Assembly: GCA_035934015.1 (NCBI GenBank)
Contig: DASYYH010000023.1
Coordinates: 186,001 to 250,000, forward strand
Direction of reading: 5' to 3'
Source of the DNA: Candidatus Acidiferrales bacterium
Lineage (GTDB): Bacteria > Acidobacteriota > Terriglobia > Acidiferrales > UBA7541
Length of the DNA: 64,000 bases
Position 1 is the first letter of the stretch. Each line of letters opens with the position of its first letter. The translations under genes were made by a program, and so were the position numbers. The notes under the pieces are model-generated. The model searched no databases. It had not been told where the DNA came from and saw nothing but the letters and a program-made list of their open reading frames with translations. Positions 18,470-27,158 of this stretch are shown one piece after another.

Positions 18470-18945
18470 GGAGCCGGTTCCGTCCCAATTGTCGTAGTGT
18501 TTCTCTGAAACTCAGCGATCAATTTCCCCATGTCCAGCACTTCAATTTCTTCTTCGCCGGCCCGCAATGTTCCGACAACGTGTGCTGCCCTTGTTTCCGC
18601 GCTCGCATCAATCGGCGAATAACTCTCCGCATTTGCCAGTTCGCATTCTTGAACGACTGGGATGGCGCACCAGTCCCGCACTTTTCCTATTTTCCATTCC
18701 GCTACGAGATAGAAGCGCCCCGGCATCGGACTCCCTTCGCCGAAAAGCTGGCTCACGTCGCAAACCGGAACGACCCGCCCCCGGCGAATGATTACTCCCG
18801 TTATCCACGGCGTTTGATTCGGAAACTTTTGCAACCTTCCTTGCGCAACGAGTTCGATTACAGACTCTGCCGGCAGCGCGACTTTCCGGTTGTCCAACGG
18901 CAGCAGCACAAAGGAACGCAATTGAAGTTCGGCCGTGACGCTCAT
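18466..18945 (-). CDS. cheW: CheW-like coupling protein
   Basis: 159 residues, ATGA overlap on both sides. A CheW fold is visible: FVLLPLDNRKVALPAESVIELV at the start, GVIIRRGRVVPVCDVSQLFG in the middle and a C-terminal VLDMGKLIAEF. It is shorter and more divergent than the CheW at 26090-26665. It follows another CheW-like gene in tandem. Possibly a specialised adaptor for the CheA or CheB of this cluster. Confidence 0.8.
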   Translation of the reverse strand: MSVTAELQLRSFVLLPLDNRKVALPAESVIELVAQGRLQKFPNQTPWITGVIIRRGRVVPVCDVSQLFGEGSPMPGRFYLVAEWKIGKVRDWCAIPVVQECELANAESYSPIDASAETRAAHVVGTLRAGEEEIEVLDMGKLIAEFQRNTTTIGTEPAP

Positions 18946-19505
18946 TGCGAAACCGCCCTCTTCGTTTCTTCGCTCGCGTCGCCTTGCACATTCTCAGAGG
19001 CCGCGGCGTCGTCCGCCTTTGCGACTGCTTCGAGTCTCGCGAGTTCGTTCTCTGTCAGGAATCCGGAAGGATTCACTACCGGCACAATGTCTTCACCGAT
19101 GAGAGTCACTCCTCGGTACCAGGCGCGTTCCGGCCCGGAAAAGCTCGCGGGCAGGGCCATCAGAAGCGAGATCGTTTCCATCCGGTCGATGGCATCCACG
19201 AGAACCGCGACATGGGTGTGCCGCAGCACAAGTACCAGCGTCGGTCTCGATATCGCCAAATTAAAATGTGCGCAACCATTCACAACGTAATAGGCCTTGC
19301 GGCCCCGCTGCACCACGTGCCGGACTTTCGACAAACCTTGCACTTCGATTTCCGATGCCACGCCGGAAATGCTATCCGTGCTGCGAATCTCGTGAATCGC
19401 GCTCGCCGTGATTGCGAACATCTGTCCCGAGATTGTGAAAAGAATGACCGCTTCGGTACGGCCGGTTTTCCGCGCGAGCTGCCATTCGCTGGGCGCTATT
19501 TTCAT
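18942..19505 (-). CDS. Divergent CheW-like protein
   Basis: 187 residues, coupled to cheB by ATGA. The N-terminal 130 residues read as a CheW fold (AVILFTISGQMFAITASAIHEI; RKAYYVVNGCAHFNLA; GVTLIGEDIVPVVNPSGF). The acidic, Ala-rich tail of about 40 residues is unique. The glycine-rich turn typical of CheW (LRG) is missing, so partner contacts may differ. Lies between cheB and a second CheW-like gene. Confidence 0.72.
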   Translation of the reverse strand: MKIAPSEWQLARKTGRTEAVILFTISGQMFAITASAIHEIRSTDSISGVASEIEVQGLSKVRHVVQRGRKAYYVVNGCAHFNLAISRPTLVLVLRHTHVAVLVDAIDRMETISLLMALPASFSGPERAWYRGVTLIGEDIVPVVNPSGFLTENELARLEAVAKADDAAASENVQGDASEETKRAVSQ

Positions 19506-20614
19506 CGCAGCACCGGTTGGGCAGTGCGCGCCAGTTGACGTACGCGTTTTTCAATCGTGGTGCAAATTTGATCGAGCGGGAGAATCTGTCCCACGGCGCC
19601 GGTCTTGATTGCTTCCGCAGGCATTCCGAAAATGACTGAGGTCGCCTCATCCTGCGCGATCACGCTTCCGCCCGCGCGCTGGATCGCTCGCGCCCCATTT
19701 GCGCCATCATTGCCCATGCCCGTGAGCACGACCCCGATCGTCATTGGTCCAGCCCACGCAGCCACAGTTTCCATCGCCACATCAGCGCACGGACGATACC
19801 CGTCAATTCGCGGTCCATCATCCAGCACAATGCGTCCGAGCGACGAAATCCGCAGGTGATGAGAACCAGGACACACATACAGTATCCCTGGCCGCAGAAT
19901 TTCGTTCGTCTCCGCCTCTTTCACCTCGATTTCCGTCACTTCCGAAAGCTGCGTTGCGTACTGACTCGTAAAAGTCCCCGGCATGTGCTGAACGAGCACA
20001 ACAGCCGCCGGAAAATCTTCTGGAAAGCCCGGCGCGAGACGCATCACGGTCGCGGGTCCGCCGGTCGAAGCCACAATCACCACAACAGGAAAGCGCCCGC
20101 CGGAACCTCCGCTGCCTGTCTCTCCAGCATCAGCAGAAGCCAAACGCGTGTGGTGAGTGCTCGGAGCATGGTGCTTGGAACGCGTGGCTGTGCGCACAAC
20201 GCGCACTTTCGCCGCCATCTTCAGCTTGCGATTGAGTTCTTCTCCGACCACATTCATATCCAGGTCGATGCCGTTCGACGGCTTCGGCACAAAATCGATA
20301 GCGCCGAGTTCCAGAGCGACAAGCGTGCTCGCCGCGCCTTCGCGCGTTTCCGAACTCACCACCACGATGGGCCGCGGATTCTGCGACATGATTTGCTCGG
20401 TTGCCTGTAATCCGTCCAAACGCGGCATATTAATGTCCATCGTGATCACGTCGGGCTTCAAGGACTCAGACATCGTGATGGCTTCCATGCCGTCTTTTGC
20501 CTGCCCGACAACTTCCATAAGCGGGTCGGCGCTCACGATCGAGTGCAGCACTTTTCGCATGAACGCCGAATCGTCCACGATCAACACTCGAATTTTCTTC
20601 GCCGCCGCGCTCAT
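19502..20614 (-). CDS. cheB: CheB protein-glutamate methylesterase/deamidase (cluster 1)
   Basis: 370 residues. N-terminal receiver with phospho-acceptor Asp60 (DVITMDINMPRLDG) and KPS at the beta5 Lys. A Ser/Gly/His linker follows, then the methylesterase domain with the catalytic triad in ASTGGP (Ser), QHMP (His) and TGMGNDG (Asp). Removes methyl groups from chemoreceptors for adaptation. Its start is 2 nt from the cheA stop. Together with cheR and the MCP this makes the cluster adaptation-competent. Confidence 0.95.
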   Translation of the reverse strand: MSAAAKKIRVLIVDDSAFMRKVLHSIVSADPLMEVVGQAKDGMEAITMSESLKPDVITMDINMPRLDGLQATEQIMSQNPRPIVVVSSETREGAASTLVALELGAIDFVPKPSNGIDLDMNVVGEELNRKLKMAAKVRVVRTATRSKHHAPSTHHTRLASADAGETGSGGSGGRFPVVVIVASTGGPATVMRLAPGFPEDFPAAVVLVQHMPGTFTSQYATQLSEVTEIEVKEAETNEILRPGILYVCPGSHHLRISSLGRIVLDDGPRIDGYRPCADVAMETVAAWAGPMTIGVVLTGMGNDGANGARAIQRAGGSVIAQDEATSVIFGMPAEAIKTGAVGQILPLDQICTTIEKRVRQLARTAQPVLR

Positions 20615-20616
20615 CG

Positions 20617-23600
20617 CTAACTCACGGGCACAAGCCGCCGTCGCGTGCCCGTTTTCTCTATTTCAAAGATCTTGTCCACCTCTGCAAGAAGCTGCTCCTC
20701 CTGCACAGGCTTTGTGAGGAAGGCCACCGCTCCTTCTTTCAATGCACGGTCGCGATGTTTCGCGCCTGCGCGCGAGGTCACGACCATCACAGGAATCCGC
20801 CGCGTGTCGGGACTCTGCCGTAGGTGGCTCATCAGCTCATACCCGTTCATTCGCGGCATTTCGAGATCGGTGACAACCAAATGTGCGCCCGATTGCGTTA
20901 CAAGCTCGGCCGCCTCCAATCCGTCGGAAGCCAGACGCACGCGGTAGCCTGCCTTTTCGAGCATGCGCCCCACAAATTTCCTCACGCTGATGGAATCGTC
21001 CGCCACGACGATCACGCGCTCTTCTTGAACTTCGTCGATCGCTTCGGCCGGAATACTTCCAGATGCCACTGCCGCCGCGCCCGGCGCGAATATACGCGCG
21101 GCGGCGGTTGTAGACGCCAGCGTCGCGTGTTCCGAGAGCTCCTGCGCGGCAAGCCTATGCAAGTCGAGTACGAGAATCAAGCTGCCGTCCGGCGCTATGC
21201 TCGCGCCGGGGAATAGTTTCACGTTGCGCAGAAATTCGCCCAGATTCTTGATGACCACTTCGTCCTTGCGCAGCACTTCATCCACGACGATTCCCACGCG
21301 CCGCCCGCCTACGCGGACAATCACCATACGGAAATAACCGCTGACGGTTTCGAGAAATGGTAGTCCGAGGCGCGTATCTAACCGCACGACGTCGATGATT
21401 TCGTCGCGCACTTTTGTCAGTAACTTGCCTCCGACTTCATCGATCTCTTCCGGCCGCAGCCTGCGAATCTCTTCCACGAACGCCAGCGGCAACCCAAACA
21501 CAAATGTGTTGCAGCGGACAAAGAGCGCCTGCGAAATGATCAGCGTAAGTGGAACTTTCAGCGTGAAGCATGCGCCTTGGCCTACTTCGCTGTGAATTTC
21601 AACTTCGCCGTTCAGTGCTTCGAGATTCGCTTTCACGACGTCGAGGCCCACCCCGCGTCCTGCCAGCTCAGTTTTTTCATTCGCGGTCGAAAATCCCGGG
21701 AGAAACAGCAGATTCTGAAGTTCGCGATCGCTCATCTGGCGAGCTTGATCGGGCGCAACGAGTCCGGATTCAACTGCGCGTGCGCGGATTCTTTCGGGCC
21801 CGATCCCGCGGCCATCATCCTCGACTTCGATGAAAATGTGATTCCCGCGGTGATAGGCGCGAACGGTGAGGACGCCTTTCGGATTCTTCCCGCTCATCGC
21901 CCTTTCGGAGGGCTCTTCGATCCCGTGTGCGACGGCGTTGCGCACGATGTGAATCAGTGGATCGGAAATCAATTGAATGATGTTGTTGTCGAGCTCGGTT
22001 TCAGCGCCATCGAGAACTAACTCGACTTCCTTGCTCGCAGACTTTGCGGCGTCGCGAACAGTCCTCGTCAGCCGCGTATAAAGATTTCCGATCGGTACCA
22101 TTCGCGCCGCTGTGATCTGATCCTGCAGGTGATGCGCAAGTTTAGTGAATTCGTCGATGTCGGCGTCGACACGGCCGATGAACCCATTCAGTTGCGTAAG
22201 GACTTCGTTCACATCCGCGGAAATTTCCGTCAGCGACCGCGATAAAATGTTGAAGTCATCATAGCGGTCCATTTCCAGTTCACTAAAATCGCCGAACGTA
22301 TCTCGCCGCGCGTCTGCGAGTGCGGCGTTCGAGTTTAAGGCTTTGTTCTTGGATTCAGTCGGCGCCAGCGGCGTGTTGTTTGAACCGATCCAGTTGAATT
22401 CGTATTTGTCCTGGAAACCAGATATTTTCTCGCCCAGGCGGCCCTTTGAAAAATTGAGAATTTCCACGAGTTTTTCGAGTTCCGCCAGCCGCCCGATCAT
22501 TCTTGTGCGGTTGATCACCAGTTCGCCGACTGCGTTCATCATTTTGTCGAGGCGTTCCAGAGAAATGCGAACGGAATGCAGTTGTGGCGCGCTGGGAGTA
22601 GTGGGTTTCTGGACAGACGCCTCTGCTTTTGCCTCGCTCGGTTCGCCGTTGGCCGTCACGCCAGTCGCGAGCGCAGCCGCTTCCACAAGTGCTCCGCCCG
22701 CCAGATGCAGCCCGGCCTCCGCGCCCTGCTCCGGAAGAAACTCGCTAATCCTTCCCAGTAAAAGGTCAACGGCAGAACGCGCCAGAGATTCGCTCGTCCA
22801 TTCGGCATGCAGGAACTTCTTGAGAACATCGACGGATTCCAGGCAGAGGTCGGTCAATTCCGTCGTTGGAGCAAGAGCACCATCACGCATTTGCCCAATC
22901 AAATCCTCCACGCGATGCGCGATGGCGGAGATGCGATGCAGCCCGACCTGGGCCGCCGAACCTTTGATCGTGTGAATCGAGCGGAAGAGCCGGTTGATCT
23001 CTTCAGGGGTTGCATTTGACTCCAGCGCCAGCACGCATTCTGTAATTGTCTGGAGATGTTCCTCCGCCTCGGGCACGAAGAATTGCCGAACTTCGTCGGG
23101 CACGTCGCCATCCACCGGCAACGCGTCGTAAAAGGAAGCATGTCCCACAGGGTTCGCGGACTCTGTTACCGCGACCGATGGATTTGGCTCTGGAACTGCC
23201 GCCGGAGGAACCGCCTGCGCGGTCCCCGTCGGCGGGAAGGCAAACGAATATCGCTGCTTGAACGCGTGAATATCCGAAGCCACTTCGTTGCTGCTGTTGC
23301 TGATCTCCAGCAAATCAAATTCGAGGACGGAAATCGCGTCAGAAAGAAATTCCGTAAGCGGAGAAATCGTATCCGGATTCAGCGGCGCGTTTCGCGTGTA
23401 CTGGAAAATATGCGCCAGCTTCCCGGAGATTTCCGAAAACAGCGGAAACCCATACGTCGCCGAAGTGCCGCACAGCGTGTGCGCCGCGATGTAGAGCCGC
23501 TCGAGATCGTCCGCATTCGGCTGCGGCTCCTGCAGGATGCTCGAATACTCCCGCAGAAACTGCAGGTGTTCGGAAGCTTCCTGGAGGAAGACCTCGATGG

Positions 23601-23622
23601 CGCCTTTTCCCGGATCACTCAC
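20617..23622 (-). CDS. cheA: Hybrid CheA histidine kinase with two HPt domains and C-terminal receiver (cluster 1)
   Basis: 1001 residues from a GTG at 23622, whose GTGA overlaps the cheR stop, with AAGGA just upstream. A GTG 78 nt further upstream would overlap cheR far more. Domains: HPt1 (about 5-125, His48 in YIAAHTLCGTS), HPt2 (about 175-285, His217 in RSIHTIKGSA), dimerisation, HATPase (HIVRNAVAHGIEEP, VEDDGRGIG, GRGVGLDVV), CheW-like regulatory domain, and a receiver at about 870-990 with TDLEMPRMNG and TKP. No clear P2 CheY-binding domain is visible. Such hybrids occur in type IV pilus and alternative-function chemosensory systems. Confidence 0.93.
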   Translation of the reverse strand: MSDPGKGAIEVFLQEASEHLQFLREYSSILQEPQPNADDLERLYIAAHTLCGTSATYGFPLFSEISGKLAHIFQYTRNAPLNPDTISPLTEFLSDAISVLEFDLLEISNSSNEVASDIHAFKQRYSFAFPPTGTAQAVPPAAVPEPNPSVAVTESANPVGHASFYDALPVDGDVPDEVRQFFVPEAEEHLQTITECVLALESNATPEEINRLFRSIHTIKGSAAQVGLHRISAIAHRVEDLIGQMRDGALAPTTELTDLCLESVDVLKKFLHAEWTSESLARSAVDLLLGRISEFLPEQGAEAGLHLAGGALVEAAALATGVTANGEPSEAKAEASVQKPTTPSAPQLHSVRISLERLDKMMNAVGELVINRTRMIGRLAELEKLVEILNFSKGRLGEKISGFQDKYEFNWIGSNNTPLAPTESKNKALNSNAALADARRDTFGDFSELEMDRYDDFNILSRSLTEISADVNEVLTQLNGFIGRVDADIDEFTKLAHHLQDQITAARMVPIGNLYTRLTRTVRDAAKSASKEVELVLDGAETELDNNIIQLISDPLIHIVRNAVAHGIEEPSERAMSGKNPKGVLTVRAYHRGNHIFIEVEDDGRGIGPERIRARAVESGLVAPDQARQMSDRELQNLLFLPGFSTANEKTELAGRGVGLDVVKANLEALNGEVEIHSEVGQGACFTLKVPLTLIISQALFVRCNTFVFGLPLAFVEEIRRLRPEEIDEVGGKLLTKVRDEIIDVVRLDTRLGLPFLETVSGYFRMVIVRVGGRRVGIVVDEVLRKDEVVIKNLGEFLRNVKLFPGASIAPDGSLILVLDLHRLAAQELSEHATLASTTAAARIFAPGAAAVASGSIPAEAIDEVQEERVIVVADDSISVRKFVGRMLEKAGYRVRLASDGLEAAELVTQSGAHLVVTDLEMPRMNGYELMSHLRQSPDTRRIPVMVVTSRAGAKHRDRALKEGAVAFLTKPVQEEQLLAEVDKIFEIEKTGTRRRLVPVS

Positions 23623-24500
23623 AGGGATCCTTCCACTAGCGCAGCGTTGCGATAAACCATTTCGCCCGCGGGCTTGCGATAGAGAATGCAGTCGCCGCAC
23701 ACAGCCGATTCGAAATTCACCGGAATATTTGACAGCGATTCCGAATGACCCACAAACAGATAACCCCCGGGTTCGAGGTATTCATAGAAATGCTGGATCA
23801 GTGAATTGCGCCGCGCCTCCGAGAAATAAATCATCACGTTCATACAGAAAATAATGTCGAGCCGCCCCAAATAAACCGCCTGCGCCAGATTCATCGGCGC
23901 GAAGGACACCATGCGGCGAAGTTTCGGCCGTACGACAAATTCGCTGCCCGCAGCCGAGAAGTGCGTTTCCAGTTGCCGAGGCGACACACTTCCCAGGTTC
24001 CGGCGCGAGTAGACGCCGCTTTCCGCTTGTTTCAGCGCGTGCTTGCTGATGTCCGTGGCGAGGATTTCGATATTCCAGGCGTCGGCGAACATCAACGCGT
24101 CCGCGATCGTGATCGCGATGGAATAAGGTTCCTCGCCGGTGGCGCAGCCGGCGCTCCAAATGCGCAGCGTCCGCGGCGTCTCCCAAAACTTTTTCATATG
24201 CAATTCCGGCAGCACTTTTTTTTGCAACGCTTCGAAAACAGCGGGATAACGGAAGAAGGATGTTTCCTGCGTCAGCAGCCGCTCGATCAGCGCGTCGTAT
24301 TCGACGTTTGACCCGCGGATTTTCCGCAGAAGATCTGTGCCGTGCGGCAAATGTTTCGCGGCCATGTGCTCGCGGACGCGCGTCGAAAAAAATCGTTCGC
24401 GCGAGGCGTCAAACAGAATTCCAGAGCGGCGCTCGATGAGCGTGCGAATCTCATCGAGCTCGTATTCCGTAATGGCGGCGGTCGCTTTTTCTTTCATCAT
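23619..24500 (-). CDS. cheR: CheR chemoreceptor methyltransferase (cluster 1)
   Basis: 293 residues from the ATG at 24500, with GAGGCG upstream; a GTG two codons earlier is possible. CheR N-terminal helical domain, then the SAM-binding fold: LTQETSFFRYP, RIWSAGCATGEEPYSIA, ILATDISKHAL, DIIFCMNVMIYFSE and GYLFVGHSESL. No TPR extension. Methylates glutamates on the adjacent MCP with CheB as the opposing activity. GTGA-coupled to cheA. Confidence 0.95.
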   Translation of the reverse strand: MMKEKATAAITEYELDEIRTLIERRSGILFDASRERFFSTRVREHMAAKHLPHGTDLLRKIRGSNVEYDALIERLLTQETSFFRYPAVFEALQKKVLPELHMKKFWETPRTLRIWSAGCATGEEPYSIAITIADALMFADAWNIEILATDISKHALKQAESGVYSRRNLGSVSPRQLETHFSAAGSEFVVRPKLRRMVSFAPMNLAQAVYLGRLDIIFCMNVMIYFSEARRNSLIQHFYEYLEPGGYLFVGHSESLSNIPVNFESAVCGDCILYRKPAGEMVYRNAALVEGSL

Positions 24501-24561
24501 GGGCACGCCTCAGCGGGCGGCGCTCTGGCCGGCCGGTTGCTGAATTCCAGTCTCGTGTCCC

Positions 24562-26013
24562 TTAGCGGCGTGCACCGGCTGGGACCGGTTCCGGCCGTGC
24601 TTCTTCGATGGCAGCCTCCGAGCCATTTCTCGACGCATATCGGAACTGCGCCAGCGCCTCGTTCAATTGTTCGGAAAGTCGCGCCATGTTGCCGACCGTC
24701 GAAACGGTTTGCCGCGCGCCCTGCGAAGTTTGTCGCGTGATGCCTGAAATAATCTGCATCGCATTGGCCACGCCTTCTGTTCCGCGTACTTGCTGTTTCG
24801 ATGCCAGCGAGATTTCCTGAACCAGTTCGGCCGACTGGCGGACAACGCTCGAAATGGCTTCAAGCGCTTTTCCGGCCTGATCTGCAAGGCTCGCGCCGAC
24901 TTCCACTTCTTTCGTGCCCTCTTCCATCACGACAACCGCTTCGTTCGTCTCCGCCTGAATTGCCTTGATGAGCGCGGCGATGTCCTTCGTCGCGCTGCGT
25001 GAATGCTCGGCGAGCTTGCGGACTTCGTCGGCGACGACTGCGAAACCGCGTCCCGCTTCGCCTGCGCGCGCGGCCTCAATTGCTGCGTTAAGGGCCAGCA
25101 GGTTCGTCTGCTCGGTGATGTCGTTAATCACGTTGATGATTTCCGAAATTTCCAGCGACCGGTCGCCCAGCGATTTGATTTTCTTTGCCGTCGCCTGCAC
25201 CGATGCTCGAATGCGCTGCATGCCTTCGAGCGTATCGCGCACGGCGCGGTTGCCCTGTTCGGCTGCGTCCAGAGCGCGTCGTGCCGCTTCTGCGCTGGCC
25301 TCGGCGTTGTTCGACACTTGCTTCATCGACACCGTCAGCTCCTCCACGGCCGACGACGTATTCGTGATTTCCTGATCCTGTTGCGTTGCGCCGGTGGTCA
25401 TTTCATCGGCAGCCATCAAAATCTGGTTCGCGCTGGTGCTTACGTCGATAGCCGCCTTGCGGACGCGCTCGATGAGCTTGCTGAAATTATCGAGCATCAA
25501 GTTGACCGAATCCGTTACGTTGCCGAGCGCATCGTTGGTTACTCTTCCGCGGATCGTCAAATCGCCGCGCCCGACTTGGTTAATCAGGTTGAGCAAATCG
25601 GTGATGCTGCGCTGCAAGGATTCGGAAGCTTCCTGACTTACCGAAGAGCGCGCTAGCTTCGACGCGCTACGGTTCAGGTTTTCGGCGATATATCCGAATT
25701 CGTCGGTCGCGGAAATATCGGCCTTCGCGCCCTTATCTCCCGCGGCCAGCCGTTCGGAAAAGCTCGCCAGTTCCGTCAGTGGCGTGATCACGCGCTTTGG
25801 CAGCAGCATCACGTGAACCAAAAACGTGACGATGACCAGAGCTCCCGCCCCCAGCAAACTCCCCGAGGCGCCGCTTGGCAACGCACCGAAATTCGAAATG
25901 GATTGCCCGTTGGCGGCCGCTCCGGCATGGAAAGCCAGCCCCAGGACGGTAGCAAGCGCGGCCACATCCCACAGGATCAACCCCCAGATGGTCGTGCTCA
26001 GACGCGATTTCAT
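24562..26013 (-). CDS. Methyl-accepting chemotaxis protein with minimal external loop (cluster 1)
   Basis: 483 residues, ATG at 26013 behind a strong GGAGGATG site. Two membrane helices (about 9-31 and 52-74) are separated by only about 20 residues, so there is no periplasmic ligand domain. HAMP-like sequence follows ([19 protein letters not shown]) with a second HAMP-like segment near residues 140-195. The signalling hairpin carries the tip motif [20 protein letters not shown] and [11 protein letters not shown]. It may sense membrane state or use partner proteins rather than a bound ligand. Confidence 0.92.
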   Translation of the reverse strand: MKSRLSTTIWGLILWDVAALATVLGLAFHAGAAANGQSISNFGALPSGASGSLLGAGALVIVTFLVHVMLLPKRVITPLTELASFSERLAAGDKGAKADISATDEFGYIAENLNRSASKLARSSVSQEASESLQRSITDLLNLINQVGRGDLTIRGRVTNDALGNVTDSVNLMLDNFSKLIERVRKAAIDVSTSANQILMAADEMTTGATQQDQEITNTSSAVEELTVSMKQVSNNAEASAEAARRALDAAEQGNRAVRDTLEGMQRIRASVQATAKKIKSLGDRSLEISEIINVINDITEQTNLLALNAAIEAARAGEAGRGFAVVADEVRKLAEHSRSATKDIAALIKAIQAETNEAVVVMEEGTKEVEVGASLADQAGKALEAISSVVRQSAELVQEISLASKQQVRGTEGVANAMQIISGITRQTSQGARQTVSTVGNMARLSEQLNEALAQFRYASRNGSEAAIEEARPEPVPAGARR

Positions 26014-26089
26014 AACATCCTCCGAAACTCCTGAAATTCACTGGCCACTTTCCGCGCAGCCGATTTTGTGTCCGTTCGATTCATTGGCC

Positions 26090-26665
26090 TCATATCACCG
26101 GAACCGGAAAAACCTCGAGCAACTTCGGCAAATCCAAAACCAGAGCAAGGCGGTCGTCGTGCCGCAACATTCCGCGGCAGTGCGGCACTTCGCTCGGCAT
26201 CTGGTCAATCAAAGAGTCATCTGTTGCCGTGTACGTCCCGATCACTTCATCAGCCGCGATGCCAAGCCGCAAGCTCGTCGGGTGCGTTTCATCGCGCAGC
26301 GCCGCCACGACCACGTGACGCGGCAAAAGGCCCGGGCGCCGTCCTTCCGTGAACGCGATATCCATCAACGGAACAATCGATCCACGCAAATTGAACACGC
26401 CCATCAGAAACGCAGGCCCCAGCGGTATCCGTGTCACCGGAGGCCAATCGACCACTTCCTCGATTGCCAGCACCGAAAGACAGAAGCGTTCGCGCCCTGC
26501 GCGAAACACGCAATACTGACTCTCTGGCGACTGGTTCTCGGCCAGTCCATCGCCTTCGAATGGCTCGAGCGTGTCGGCGAGGCCCTGCCCTTCAGCCATT
26601 TCCGGGCCGATGGCTGTTAGCTCGCCGGAGTCGAATCCGTGCTCGTTCTTGTATTCGTCACGCAT
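26090..26665 (-). CDS. cheW: CheW coupling protein (cluster 1)
   Basis: 191 residues from the ATG at 26665, which overlaps the cheY stop by one base (TGATG). Acidic N-terminal extension of about 45 residues, then a canonical CheW domain: QYCVFRAGRERFCLSVLAIE, GVFNLRGSIVPLMDI with the LRG turn, and LGIAADEVIGTY. It bridges the MCP and CheA. This is the most canonical of the three CheW-like proteins in this operon. Confidence 0.9.
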   Translation of the reverse strand: MRDEYKNEHGFDSGELTAIGPEMAEGQGLADTLEPFEGDGLAENQSPESQYCVFRAGRERFCLSVLAIEEVVDWPPVTRIPLGPAFLMGVFNLRGSIVPLMDIAFTEGRRPGLLPRHVVVAALRDETHPTSLRLGIAADEVIGTYTATDDSLIDQMPSEVPHCRGMLRHDDRLALVLDLPKLLEVFPVPVI

Positions 26666-27027
26666 CAAGCGAATCTCCGCACGGTTTCCAAAAGCTCCTC
26701 GGGTGTGAATGGCTTGGCGATGTACGCATCTGCGCCTTGCTGCTGTCCCCAGAATTTGTCGCTCGTTGTATTCTTCGAACTCACCAGAATCACGGGAATG
26801 CTCCCGAAATCGGCGCTTCCTTTAAGGTCACGGCACACCTGAAACCCATTTCGCTCCGGCATCACCACGTCGAGCAGAATCACACCAGGATGTTCCGTGC
26901 TGATCGTCTCTTCGGTCCGCCGCGGATCGCTCAGCCCCACTGCCGAATAGCCACCCTGTTCGAGAATCCCCTGCATCATTTTCAGGGCTGCGGCCGAGTC
27001 ATCTATCACCAGCACCTTCTTCAACAC
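26665..27027 (-). CDS. cheY: CheY-type single-domain response regulator (cluster 1)
   Basis: 120 residues from a GTG at 27027 with GGGAGG 5 nt upstream. Complete receiver: Asp9-Asp10, phospho-acceptor Asp53 (VILLDVVMPERNG), beta4 Ser (VSSKNT) and beta5 Lys in AKPFTPEE. No output domain. First gene of the minus-strand chemosensory operon, about 23 nt after a predicted sigma-54 transcription start. Likely phosphorylated by the neighbouring CheA. Confidence 0.9.
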   Translation of the reverse strand: MLKKVLVIDDSAAALKMMQGILEQGGYSAVGLSDPRRTEETISTEHPGVILLDVVMPERNGFQVCRDLKGSADFGSIPVILVSSKNTTSDKFWGQQQGADAYIAKPFTPEELLETVRRFA

Positions 27028-27059
27028 ACAATCCTCCCGCTTCTTGTCCGCATAGACAT

Positions 27060-27077
27060 TTGCACGAGCAAAGCCAA
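27060..27077 (-). promoter_or_regulatory. Sigma-54 (-24/-12) promoter of chemosensory operon 1
   Basis: Minus strand reads TTGGCTTTGCTCGTGCAA, with the invariant GG and GC separated by exactly 10 nt (GC at plus 27062-27063, CC at 27074-27075). Predicted start near 27050, 23 nt before the cheY GTG, with the cheY ribosome site in between. TGAGAC motifs lie about 130-170 bp upstream, inside the end of the preceding gene. Confidence 0.65.
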
Positions 27078-27158
27078 TCGACTTTGTTCGCTCTCCGGCG
27101 GTTGCGTGCAGCCCTATGCCGAAGACTACAAATCACTTAGCGCGCATTCCCTTCGTCT

